Origin: Desulfovibrionales bacterium
Lineage (GTDB): Bacteria; Desulfobacterota; QYQD01
Reading direction: 5' to 3'
DNA length: 64,000 nt
Assembly (NCBI GenBank): GCA_028715605.1
Contig: JAQURM010000005.1
Location: forward strand, 62,001-126,000
The notes beneath the pieces were generated by a model. The model saw only the letters and a program-made list of their open reading frames with translations, did no database searches and was not told where the DNA came from. Below are positions 7,851 to 15,213 of the stretch, piece after piece. Position numbers and translations under genes: made by a program. The stretch's first letter is position 1. Each line of letters opens with the position of its first letter.

Positions 7851-9005
7851 ATGAAAGAAAAACCATTTACGATAAAACATATCCTGGACATCGCCGGCTT
7901 AAGCCCGGACCAGATCACCTATATTCTGGACACCGCAGAATCTTTTAAGGAAATCTCTACTCGCTCTATCAAAAAGGTGCCCACCTTACGCGGCAAGACA
8001 GTAATTAACCTCTTCTTTGAACCCAGTACCCGCACCCGGGCCTCTTTTGAAATAGCTGCAAAAAGACTAAGCGCCGATACCCTGAGCATTTCCGCCTCAA
8101 CCAGCAGCGTGGTAAAGGGGGAGACCTTAATCGACACTGCCCGGAACTTAGAGGCTATGCAACCCGATGTAATCGTCTTGCGCCACTCATTATCAGGCGC
8201 TCCCCACCTTCTAAGCAGACATGTTCGGGCCTCGGTCATCAACGCCGGCGATGGCGCGCATGAGCACCCCACTCAGGCCCTTCTGGATTTACTCACGGTA
8301 CGCGAAAAAAAGGGGGGAATTAACGGCCTTAAACTGGCCATAATCGGGGACATTGCACACAGCCGGGTAGCGCATTCCAATATCCTCGGCTTTACAAAAA
8401 TGGGAGCAAATGTTGTAGTGAGCGGCCCGGCAACTATGATACCGCCTTATATAGAAAAACTGGGAGCCAAAGTTACTCTGAGTATAAAAAAAGCCTTGCA
8501 GGGTGCGGACGTGATCATGGTCTTACGCATTCAACTGGAACGGCAGAACAAGCTCAACTTCCCTTCCATCCGTGAATATGCCACCTATTTCGGGCTTAAT
8601 ACGAAACATCTGGCCTCAGCCGCACCGGATGTTATAGTTATGCATCCCGGCCCCATTAATCGCGGTGTAGAAATAAGCCCAGAACTAGCTGACGGCCCTT
8701 ATTCTGTAATTCTTGATCAGGTGACAAATGGTGTAGCCGTACGCATGGCCCTCCTTTATCTTCTCCTGGGGAGCGAAACACGCATGTCGCATGGCGACAC
8801 AAAGAAAGATGAAAATAATCCCCCCTCACCCCCCTTTAGTAAAGGGGGGGATACGTTAAACCCCCCTTTTGGGAAAGACGGGGTCCCATCAATTCCCCCT
8901 TTTCCGCACTCAGGCGGATTCGCCGGGGCGAAGGAAAAGGGGATCCCCTACATTCCCCCTTTGGAAAAGGGGGATACAGGGGGATTTTCAGGTGAGAGTC
9001 AATGA
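7851..9005 (+). CDS. pyrB: Aspartate carbamoyltransferase with repeat-derived C-terminal tail
   Basis: Condenses carbamoyl phosphate with aspartate in pyrimidine synthesis. The N-terminal carbamoyl-phosphate domain has [19 protein letters not shown]. The HPTQALLDL motif and the later [13 protein letters not shown] are family-typical. A normal catalytic subunit ends near residue 310, just after [17 protein letters not shown]. Here about 70 more residues follow, encoded by the [11 protein letters not shown] repeat, read in frame to TGA. That tail is proline- and glycine-rich and has no counterpart in the family. The gene overlaps pyrC by four bases (ATGA). Regulation is probably by the attenuator at 7761-7838. 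No pyrI is seen. Confidence 0.95.
   Translation: MKEKPFTIKHILDIAGLSPDQITYILDTAESFKEISTRSIKKVPTLRGKTVINLFFEPSTRTRASFEIAAKRLSADTLSISASTSSVVKGETLIDTARNLEAMQPDVIVLRHSLSGAPHLLSRHVRASVINAGDGAHEHPTQALLDLLTVREKKGGINGLKLAIIGDIAHSRVAHSNILGFTKMGANVVVSGPATMIPPYIEKLGAKVTLSIKKALQGADVIMVLRIQLERQNKLNFPSIREYATYFGLNTKHLASAAPDVIVMHPGPINRGVEISPELADGPYSVILDQVTNGVAVRMALLYLLLGSETRMSHGDTKKDENNPPSPPFSKGGDTLNPPFGKDGVPSIPPFPHSGGFAGAKEKGIPYIPPLEKGDTGGFSGESQ
8784..8995. repeat. [11 protein letters not shown] repeat inside pyrB
   Basis: A composite of three G/C-tract palindromes (CCCCCCTTTAGTAAAGGGGG, then CCCCCTTTTGGGAAAGACGG, then CCCCCTTTGGAAAAGGGGGA) with a GGCGGATTCGCCGGGGCGAA insert. It shares its left flank (CATGTCGCATGGCGACACAA) with the copy at 24205, where CATGCCGCATAGCGACACAA is read. 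It is translated in pyrB. Confidence 0.85.
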
Positions 9006-10345
9006 ATCTATATCTGAAAGGTGCAAGGATAGTCGATCCCTCTGATCTGACAGGTCGTGCCATAGGCAGATTCACCGGGGCGAACGAGACGCCTGTCTTA
9101 ATTAAAACGAAAGTACTCTATGATATATACATCCGTAACGGCAAAATAGCTTTCATAACACCACAGGGCAAAGAACCCATACCGGCTGCCGCCAGGGTAA
9201 TCGACCTTGCCGGGAAAATCGTCACCCCCGGCCTCATAGATATGCACACCCACCTGCGCGAACCGGGTGAGGAATATAAAGAAACCATAGCCACGGGATG
9301 TCTGGCCGCGGTCTCCGGCGGGTTCACGGCCATAGCCTGTATGCCCAATACCAAACCGGTCAATGACAATAAATCCGTAACCGAATATATCCTGCAAAAG
9401 GCGCAGGAGGCCGGGCTGGCCACCGTCTATCCCATCGGGGCTATCAGCAAAGGGCTTCAGGGAGAAACCCTGGCCGAATTCGGTGATATGAAAACCGCCG
9501 GGATAACGGCAGTTACAGATGATGGCCGGCCCGTCATGAATGGCGAACTCATGCGCCGGGCCCTGGAATATGCCCGAAACTTCGACTTACCGGTGATCTC
9601 ACACTGCGAAGACCTGACGCTTTGTTCAGGCGGGGTAATGAATGAGGGGGCTGTATCCACACAGCTTGGATTACCCGGCATCCCGGCCGTGGCTGAAGAA
9701 GTCATGATCTTCCGGGAAATCAGGTTGGCCGCTCTTACCGGTGGCTCAGTCCACATCGCCCATGTAAGCGCCAGGGGCTCGGTCGATTTGATAAGACAGG
9801 CCAAGGCCTCCGGGGTCAACGTCACCGCGGAAACCGCCCCGCATTATTTCTCTTTGACCGAGGAGGCCGTAGCAGGCTACGACACCAACGCCAAGATGAA
9901 CCCTCCCCTCAGAACGAAAGAGGACGCAGCCGCCGTTATCGAGGGTCTCAAAGATGGGACCATAGACGCCATTGCCTCTGACCACGCCCCGCACAGCACG
10001 CTGGAAAAAGATGTGGAATTTAATATGGCGGCCAACGGCATCGTAGGTCTAGAAACCATTCTCCCGTTGACCCTGAAACTCGTCCATGCCGGTCATCTTT
10101 CCCTTCCCGAGGCTGTCGCCAAGCTCTCCACCAATCCGGCCCGTATTCTGCGAATTGAGGTTCCTTCCATCAAGATCGGCCAAAGGGCCGACCTCACCGT
10201 CATTGATCCTGACCGCAAATTTATCGTCGATGTCCAAAAATTCCAGTCCATCAGCAAAAACTCACCCTTCCATGGCTGGGAATTAAAGGGCACGGCCGTA
10301 ATGACGATAATAAATGGTAGGATCGTCTTTGATGATCTCGATTAA
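9002..10345 (+). CDS. pyrC: Dihydroorotase with N-terminal repeat insertion
   Basis: Closes carbamoyl aspartate to dihydroorotate. The 447-residue type I enzyme has the metal motif [18 protein letters not shown], a later ISHCEDL histidine, VHIAHVS and the catalytic ASDHAPHS. Compared with typical PyrC, an extra stretch of about 20 residues (about 17-37, [20 protein letters not shown]) lies between the IVDPSDL strand and the IRNGKI strand. Its DNA shares CGTGCCATAGGCAGATTC and CCGGGGCGAAC with an insertion in hypF. The ATG overlaps the pyrB stop, so the two genes are probably translationally coupled. Confidence 0.95.
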   Translation: MNLYLKGARIVDPSDLTGRAIGRFTGANETPVLIKTKVLYDIYIRNGKIAFITPQGKEPIPAAARVIDLAGKIVTPGLIDMHTHLREPGEEYKETIATGCLAAVSGGFTAIACMPNTKPVNDNKSVTEYILQKAQEAGLATVYPIGAISKGLQGETLAEFGDMKTAGITAVTDDGRPVMNGELMRRALEYARNFDLPVISHCEDLTLCSGGVMNEGAVSTQLGLPGIPAVAEEVMIFREIRLAALTGGSVHIAHVSARGSVDLIRQAKASGVNVTAETAPHYFSLTEEAVAGYDTNAKMNPPLRTKEDAAAVIEGLKDGTIDAIASDHAPHSTLEKDVEFNMAANGIVGLETILPLTLKLVHAGHLSLPEAVAKLSTNPARILRIEVPSIKIGQRADLTVIDPDRKFIVDVQKFQSISKNSPFHGWELKGTAVMTIINGRIVFDDLD

Positions 10346-10349
10346 AATT

Positions 10350-10640
10350 CCTTTCACCGCAGAGACACAGAGAAAGATAGGCTTAAAAGATAAAAATTAA
10401 AGTATCAGTTTAGCCGTTTGAAAGAGTATTTTAAAATCCCTCCCAACCTCCCTTTTCCAAAGGGAGGAGAAACACTTCCCCCTTTTCCGCACTCGGGCGG
10501 ATTCGCCGGGGCGAAGAAAAAGGGGGATTAAGGGGGATTTTTGAGGTGCCGTTTTCTGGACAACTAGCTCTTTTCAAACACCTAAAGTGTTACAAATTAA
10601 AAATGTTTTCTTTGCGCCCTCTGTGCCTCTGTGGTGAAAA
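10350..10640. repeat. Nested repeats in the 304-base gap before the response regulator
   Basis: TTCACCGCAGAGACACAGAG at the left faces CTCTGTGCCTCTGTGGTGAA at the right, enclosing an NPP-type copy (10437-10545) with GGCGGATTCGCCGGGGCGAA. The sequence from 10495 to about 10590 recurs inverted at 42668-42785. No gene or clear promoter is seen here. Confidence 0.6.
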
Positions 10641-10649
10641 TATCTTTTT

Positions 10650-12188
10650 ATGAGACCCTGCGCCCGGATATTGGTAGTCGATGATGAACTGAGCATGCGT
10701 GAGTTCTTCAAGCTCATGCTGGATAGCGAAGGCTATCAGGCCGAGTGTGTCCCAAATGGCCGGGAGGCCGTCTCTCTCGCCCAGAAAAGCTTTTACGATC
10801 TGGTTATCACCGACATCCGCATGCCGGGCATGGATGGGATTGAGGTCCTGAAAAGGGTCAAAGAAATAAGCCCGGAGACGATAGTGATTATGATCTCCGC
10901 TTATGCCACCACGGAAACAGCCGTTACGGCTATGAAGCAGGGGGCTTATGACTACATCCCCAAGCCGTTTAACGTTGAGGAAATAAAGTTAATCATCCAA
11001 AAGGCCCTGGAAAAAAGGCAGCTTCGACAAGAAAATGACCGCCTCAAGGAGGAATTAAGAAAACATCACCGCTACGAGAAGCTGGTAGGCAGCTCTCCGG
11101 CCATGCTGAAGGTATATGAGATGATCAGAAAGGTCGCCCGGACCCGGAGTAATGTCCTGATTTATGGAGAGAGTGGAACCGGCAAGGAGTTAGTAGCCCG
11201 GGCTATTCACGCTGAAAGCCCGCGTAATAAAGAGAATTTTGTGGCCATTAATTGCGGCGGCATACCGGAGACTCTCATCGAAAGCGAGCTTTTTGGGCAT
11301 AAAAAAGGGGCCTTTACCGGGGCTATAAGCGATCAAAAAGGGCTTTTTGCCGAAGCCGACGGCGGGACGATATTCTTGGACGAGATAGCCGAACTCTCTC
11401 CGGCCCTCCAGGTAAAACTCCTTCGCGTACTCCAGGAAAGGGTATTCAGGCCGGTGGGAGGGACGGAAGATATTGCGGTCGATATCCGCATAATATCGGC
11501 CACGAACAAGGACCTGGAACAGGAAGTTGCGGCGGGAAATTTCCGCGAAGACCTCTTTTACCGGCTTAATGTCATCCAGATAAGGGTCCCGCCCCTCCGG
11601 GAAAGGAAAGAAGATATACCACTTTTGCTTCAGCACTTCCTCAAAAAATATGCAAATGAAACACTCATATCTCAAAGAGACACGAAGAATAATGAACAAA
11701 ATCCCCCCTCACCCCCCTTTACTAAAGGGGGGGATCTGTTAAGTTCCCCTTTGGGGAAAAACGGGGTCCCATCAATTCCCCCTTTGGAAAAGGGGGATAC
11801 AGGGGGATTTTCAGATAAGACGCGGAAGCAGGTGGATAAAATATCGCCCGCAGCCTTAAAAATACTGATGCAATATGACTTTCCGGGAAATGTACGTGAA
11901 CTCGAAAACATTATCGAAAGAAGCGTGGCTCTCGCCTCCTCCAGCGCTATTCAGGCGGAAGACCTATCGTTTATAAATATAAACAACGGCAAAGGAGCGA
12001 AGATCGGCACACCGCCTGTGACCATCCCGTCAGATGGCTTCGACCTCGAGAAATACATAGCCAGGACAGAAAGAGATATCCTCCTTAAGGCCCTTGAGAT
12101 CAGCCGGGGCGCCAAGCAGAAGGCCGCCGGCCTCCTGGGCATCAGCTTCCGCTCCTTCCGGCATCGCCTGAGCAAATACGGCCTGTGA
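10650..12188 (+). CDS. Sigma-54 dependent response regulator (NtrC family) with in-frame insertion
   Basis: A cytoplasmic transcription activator. The receiver domain (about 5-120) has DDE near the start, the phosphorylatable aspartate in VITDIRMPGMDG, and KPF. The AAA+ domain has Walker A GESGTGKE, the sigma-54 contact loop GAFTGA and Walker B GGTIFLDEIAEL. A Fis-type helix-turn-helix (ILLKALEISRGAKQKAAGLL) ends it. Residues about 338-392 are an NPPSPPFTKGG insertion between LLLQHFLKKYANE and ISPAALKILMQYDFPGNVREL, where relatives continue directly. It lies just upstream of pilA with its sigma-54 promoter, so it is a good candidate activator of pilA (PilR-like). The start has no strong ribosome site. 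Confidence 0.9.
   Translation: MRPCARILVVDDELSMREFFKLMLDSEGYQAECVPNGREAVSLAQKSFYDLVITDIRMPGMDGIEVLKRVKEISPETIVIMISAYATTETAVTAMKQGAYDYIPKPFNVEEIKLIIQKALEKRQLRQENDRLKEELRKHHRYEKLVGSSPAMLKVYEMIRKVARTRSNVLIYGESGTGKELVARAIHAESPRNKENFVAINCGGIPETLIESELFGHKKGAFTGAISDQKGLFAEADGGTIFLDEIAELSPALQVKLLRVLQERVFRPVGGTEDIAVDIRIISATNKDLEQEVAAGNFREDLFYRLNVIQIRVPPLRERKEDIPLLLQHFLKKYANETLISQRDTKNNEQNPPSPPFTKGGDLLSSPLGKNGVPSIPPLEKGDTGGFSDKTRKQVDKISPAALKILMQYDFPGNVRELENIIERSVALASSSAIQAEDLSFININNGKGAKIGTPPVTIPSDGFDLEKYIARTERDILLKALEISRGAKQKAAGLLGISFRSFRHRLSKYGL
11690..11815. repeat. [11 protein letters not shown] repeat inside the response regulator gene
   Basis: The units CCCCCCTTTACTAAAGGGGG and CCCCTTTGGAAAAGGGGGAT recur here in the same order, orientation and reading frame as in pyrB. 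The insert lies in the AAA+ domain's C-terminal helical part and keeps the frame. Confidence 0.85.
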
Positions 12189-12258
12189 TAGCCATCAGTT
12201 TTCAGCCTTCAGCTCTCAGCCCTTTTCCCTCATCCCTCGTCACTGTTCTTTGCCAACA

Positions 12259-12287
12259 TTTGTCAAGCTATTGACAAAATTTGTCAC
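12259..12287 (+). promoter_or_regulatory. Candidate enhancer site for a sigma-54 activator
   Basis: TTTGTCAA, GCTA, TTGACAAA form a perfect palindrome (12259-12278), followed directly by a third half-site, TTTGTCAC (12280-12287). It lies about 105-145 bases upstream of the sigma-54 promoter, the normal range for NtrC-type activators. Known PilR sites in Pseudomonas contain TGTC cores. The protein that binds is inferred, not shown. Confidence 0.55.
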
Positions 12288-12391
12288 TTTCAGCTAATCC
12301 TCGCAATCCTTAGTACGCTATCCGGGACAATAATCCACAATATATTGTGCCATTAATTTATTAAGGTCTATATCTTGGCCATAGCCAAGAT

Positions 12392-12407
12392 TGGCATTAC
12401 TATTGCT
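12392..12407 (+). promoter_or_regulatory. Sigma-54 promoter of pilA
   Basis: TGGCAT-TACTA-TTGCT matches the -24/-12 consensus TGGCAC-N5-TTGCA with exact spacing. It implies a leader of about 300 bases before pilA, containing the palindromic repeat at 12588-12661. The rest of the 528-base gap holds a GCTGATAGCTG-type repeat (12469-12502). Confidence 0.75.
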
Positions 12408-12587
12408 ACTATAAAAAGCAAAAAAATTTAAAGAAATCATATAAAGACCGATAAGGAACAATATAATCCGCTGATAGCTGAGCGCTGACCGCTGAAAGCC
12501 AAGAATTAATTCTAAACAACGAAGGGGAGGTGAATGAAAAGTAGGGTTTTACCGCTCGCAGATACGCCGAAGGCGTGAAAGATCGCT

Positions 12588-12665
12588 GAGAACGCTGAGA
12601 TAATATATTATTAAATAGGTTGCAGTTTTTCTCTGCGGACTCTGCGTGCTCAGCGGTGAAAAGAA
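12588..12665. repeat. Inverted copy of the repeat at 4302-4393
   Basis: CTCTGCGGACTCTGCGTGCT followed by CAGCGGTGAA is the reverse complement of the left arm at 4302. It lies in the pilA leader between the sigma-54 promoter and the ribosome site. Confidence 0.65.
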
Positions 12666-12716
12666 TCTTTTACGAAATCATCAAATCCAAGTTAAGCAAG
12701 AACAAGGAGGCAAAAA

Positions 12717-13112
12717 ATGTTAGCAAAGATGAGAATGAAGAGAAATCAAAAAGGTTTTACGCTTATCGAACTCATGATCGTCGTGGCCATCATCGGCATC
12801 CTGGCGGCGATCGCGATACCGCAGTTTAACGAGTATAGAAAAAGAGGCTATGTCGCGACGTTAAATAGTGATGCAAAGAATGCCTTTACCGCTTCCGCGG
12901 CAATGATTGCCGATGACCCTAATTTAGCGGCTATGACCGTTGCAGGTCTGCAAGCTGCAGGCTATACCCCATCTGCCGGCGTTACCCCCACTGTTGCCTT
13001 CACTACTGTTGATAATTACACCATAACGGTGACCGGGACTGCAGGGTGGGGTCTTACTACTAACACGGCTACAATTACCCAGGATGGCGTATTAACGCCA
13101 GCAGCGCCTTAG
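12717..13112 (+). CDS. pilA: Type IV major pilin
   Basis: 131 residues. The prepilin leader ends at NQKG, followed by [20 protein letters not shown], the conserved N-terminal helix with glutamate at mature position 5. The short globular part (about 100 residues) is alanine- and threonine-rich. A strong AAGGAGG precedes ATG 12717 by 7 bases. The leader would be removed and the new N-terminus methylated by the peptidase at 14249. Expression should depend on sigma-54 and an NtrC-type activator, judging by the promoter at 12392. It has no cysteine pair, so no disulfide-bonded loop. Confidence 0.95.
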   Translation: MLAKMRMKRNQKGFTLIELMIVVAIIGILAAIAIPQFNEYRKRGYVATLNSDAKNAFTASAAMIADDPNLAAMTVAGLQAAGYTPSAGVTPTVAFTTVDNYTITVTGTAGWGLTTNTATITQDGVLTPAAP

Positions 13113-13121
13113 GCGCGAAGA

Positions 13122-13238
13122 TTGGGGACGTTCTTGAAAACTTTCACTTAAGGCAAGAGGCGTCATTGAAAAAAGCCACGTAGGGTGGGCTTTGCCCACC
13201 AAAACTGGAAAGGGCTGTCTTACCGGGCAGCCCTTTTT
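13122..13238 (+). repeat. Direct repeat A, left copy (pilA 3' region)
   Basis: Starts TTGGGGACGTTCTTGAAAAC, continues through a GTAGGGTGGGC/GCCCACC hairpin and ends at the pilA terminator. The same order of parts recurs at 14030-14163, so the toxin-antitoxin pair lies between two copies. Confidence 0.8.
13208..13238 (+). terminator. Intrinsic terminator after pilA
   Basis: AAAGGGCTG and CAGCCCTTT form the stem around TCTTACCGGG, followed by T5. Confidence 0.88.
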
Positions 13239-13364
13239 GTCATTTTAGCGCCTTGAAATAGTCCGTCCCCCCCCTTGCGCCCCATCCTGCATTTTTAATA
13301 GACATCTTCTTAAACAAAGTGTACATTACAAACGTACATTTTTGACGAATATAAGGAGCTCCAT

Positions 13365-13598
13365 ATGAAGATCAATGCAAAGGAGGCCAGAAACAAATTA
13401 AGTTCACTTCTAAACCAAATAGAGGAAGGAAAGGAAGTAATCATCTTACGCCGCGGCAAGGAAGTAGCCCGGCTTGTTCCACCTAAGGGTGAGGTCAAGG
13501 TTTTACCCAAATTAAAGGATTTTCGCTCTTCTATTCGACTTAGCGGCAAGCCATTAAGTACAGTGGTAATCCGTAAAAGGAGAGAGGAGCGCTATTAA
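13365..13598 (+). CDS. Phd/YefM-type antitoxin
   Basis: 77 residues. The start MKINAKEARNKLSSLLNQIEE followed by VIILRRGKEVARLVP is the usual Phd/YefM/VapB-like fold that binds DNA as a dimer; the basic C-terminus (VVIRKRREERY) would contact the toxin. AAGGAG sits 6 bases before the ATG. Its stop codon overlaps the toxin's ATG by one base, so the two are co-translated. It probably represses its own promoter. Confidence 0.88.
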   Translation: MKINAKEARNKLSSLLNQIEEGKEVIILRRGKEVARLVPPKGEVKVLPKLKDFRSSIRLSGKPLSTVVIRKRREERY

Positions 13599-14020
13599 TG
13601 TTTTATATAGACACGAGCGTGTTAGTGGCGTATTATTGTCCGGAGCCTTTAAGCGAAAAGGCGGAAGAGTTTCTAATCGCTCACCCTCAGCCGGCTATCA
13701 GTTTCCTCACGGAAGTAGAACTTTTCTCGGCCATATCCAGAAAGGTTCGCGAAGGAGGCCTGCATCGAACCGACGCCGGCCGGATTACTGCAAAATTTCT
13801 AGCTCACCTGGATGGGATTTTTTACACCAGACTTTACGTTGAGCCCCTTCACTACCGATTGGCCAGAGACTGGATGGGCCAATTTAATACTTCGCTGCGT
13901 ACTCTTGATGCCCTTCATCTGGCGGTTGCCTCTTCCGAGGGGCTGACCATGGTTACTGCTGACGAAGGACTGGCAAAAGCAGCTAGGGCATTGGCCGTCG
14001 ATGCCCTCCTGCTTTCATGA
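13598..14020 (+). CDS. vapC: PIN-domain toxin, VapC family
   Basis: Probable ribonuclease held inactive by the preceding antitoxin. The 140 residues have the PIN acidic residues in place: YIDTSVLVAYY (first Asp), TEVELFSA (Glu), TLDALHLAVA (Asp) and VTADEGLA (Asp). Length and motif spacing are normal, so it should be active. The pair is flanked by direct repeats that duplicate the pilA terminator region. Confidence 0.9.
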   Translation: MFYIDTSVLVAYYCPEPLSEKAEEFLIAHPQPAISFLTEVELFSAISRKVREGGLHRTDAGRITAKFLAHLDGIFYTRLYVEPLHYRLARDWMGQFNTSLRTLDALHLAVASSEGLTMVTADEGLAKAARALAVDALLLS

Positions 14021-14029
14021 CCTATGACC

Positions 14030-14163
14030 TTGGGGATGTTGTTGAAAACTATCACTTAAGCCAATAAGCGTCATTGAACAAGGGCTGTCTTAACGGGCAG
14101 CCATGTAGGGTGGGCTTTGCCCACCAAAACTGGAAAGGGCTGTCTTAACGGGCAGCCCTTTTT
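14030..14163 (+). repeat. Direct repeat A, right copy
   Basis: Repeats the left copy (TTGGGGATGTTGTTGAAAAC at its start) with an additional partial GGGCTGTCTTAACGGGCAGC unit before the GTAGGGTGGGC hairpin. Confidence 0.8.
14134..14163 (+). terminator. Intrinsic terminator after vapC
   Basis: AAAGGGCTG and CAGCCCTTT around TCTTAACGGG, then T5. It is nearly identical to the pilA terminator. Confidence 0.88.
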
Positions 14164-14248
14164 ATTTAGGCAATTCTGGTTTGCTCTGGTATGTTCTCAA
14201 TTAGCTTACGGCTAGAAGCACGTTAGCCGATAAGACTAATCAAATCCT

Positions 14249-15022
14249 ATGAACCATTATCTCGAACTAATCTTTGCCTTGTCTGCCGGTCTTTGCATCG
14301 GTAGTTTTCTGAACGTCCTCATCTACCGCCTGCCGTTGGGTAGGTCAATTGTAAGACCCGGCTCTGCTTGTCCAAAATGTGGCGACCCTCTCCGGTGGTA
14401 TGACAATATCCCCGTGTTAAGCTACCTCTTACTATGCGGGAAATGCCGCTATTGCCGGTCGCACATCTCTCTCCGCTATCCGCTTGTAGAACTTGTAACC
14501 GGATTGCTCTCCCTGGCCATTTTCTTTCGATATGGCGTATCCTGGGCCTGCCTATTCTATTTCATCTTTATCTCCGCCCTCATCGCCATCATCTTCATCG
14601 ATTTCGACCACCAGATCATTCCCGATGTTATTACTTACCCCGGCATCGTAGCCGGCTTTATCTCTTCCCTCATTCTGCCGAATATTACTTATAGGGATTC
14701 ACTCATCGGCATAGTTCTGGGAGGTGGCATTCTTTACCTGATTGCCCTTGGCTATCTCATGCTGGCCAAAAGAGAAGGCATGGGCGGCGGGGATATCAAG
14801 CTTCTGGCCATGATCGGCGCCTTTCTGGGGTGGCAGGCCCTGCCGTTCACCATCCTGGTAAGCGCGCTCCTCGGCTCAGTGGTAGGTATTATAGCCATGC
14901 TCAAAACAGGTAAGGACGCCAAGATGGCCATCCCGTTCGGACCTTTTCTATCCATTGGAGCCATACTTTATCTCTTCTGGGGAAAAGCGGTAACCCAATG
15001 GTATCTGGGCCTCCTCTGTTAG
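14249..15022 (+). CDS. pilD: Prepilin peptidase / N-methyltransferase
   Basis: Inner-membrane aspartyl protease that removes prepilin leaders and methylates the new N-terminus. 257 residues with about eight hydrophobic helices. The N-terminal GSFLNVLIYRLP and a zinc-binding CPKC...CRYC pair are present. The two catalytic aspartates lie in FIDFDHQIIPD and GMGGGDIKLLAMIGAFLGW. It would process PilA and the minor pilins at 18483-22642. The start is ATG 14249 without a strong ribosome site. Confidence 0.95.
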   Translation: MNHYLELIFALSAGLCIGSFLNVLIYRLPLGRSIVRPGSACPKCGDPLRWYDNIPVLSYLLLCGKCRYCRSHISLRYPLVELVTGLLSLAIFFRYGVSWACLFYFIFISALIAIIFIDFDHQIIPDVITYPGIVAGFISSLILPNITYRDSLIGIVLGGGILYLIALGYLMLAKREGMGGGDIKLLAMIGAFLGWQALPFTILVSALLGSVVGIIAMLKTGKDAKMAIPFGPFLSIGAILYLFWGKAVTQWYLGLLC

Positions 15023-15197
15023 CCACGAATTGACACCGATGAACTCGAATAAGATTCTATACAAAGATTTATCATACAAAATTGTTGGCTTAGCAATGGA
15101 AGTACACCGTAAACTTTGTTATGGGTTTTTGGAAAAGGTTTATGAGAATGCCACGGTGGTTTTGTTTTTGTGCAGCTTCGTGTTCATTCGTGGCTAA
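15020..15197. repeat. Inverted repeat enclosing the nuclease remnant
   Basis: TTAGCCACGAATTGACACCG at the left faces CGTGTTCATTCGTGGCTAA at the right. The right arm supplies the last codons and the stop of the truncated GxxExxY frame. Confidence 0.65.
15039..15197 (+). pseudogene. Truncated GxxExxY protein
   Basis: The 52-codon frame begins with YKDLSYKIVGLAMEVHRKL, then YGFLEKVYENA, which holds the GFLEKVY signature of GxxExxY proteins (PD-(D/E)XK nuclease-like, usually about 125 residues). After residue 38 the match ends and the frame runs into the repeat arm. The catalytic part is missing, so this is a remnant. Such genes are often linked to repeats of this kind. Confidence 0.75.
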
Positions 15198-15213
15198 GTA
15201 ATTACGGCAAAAG

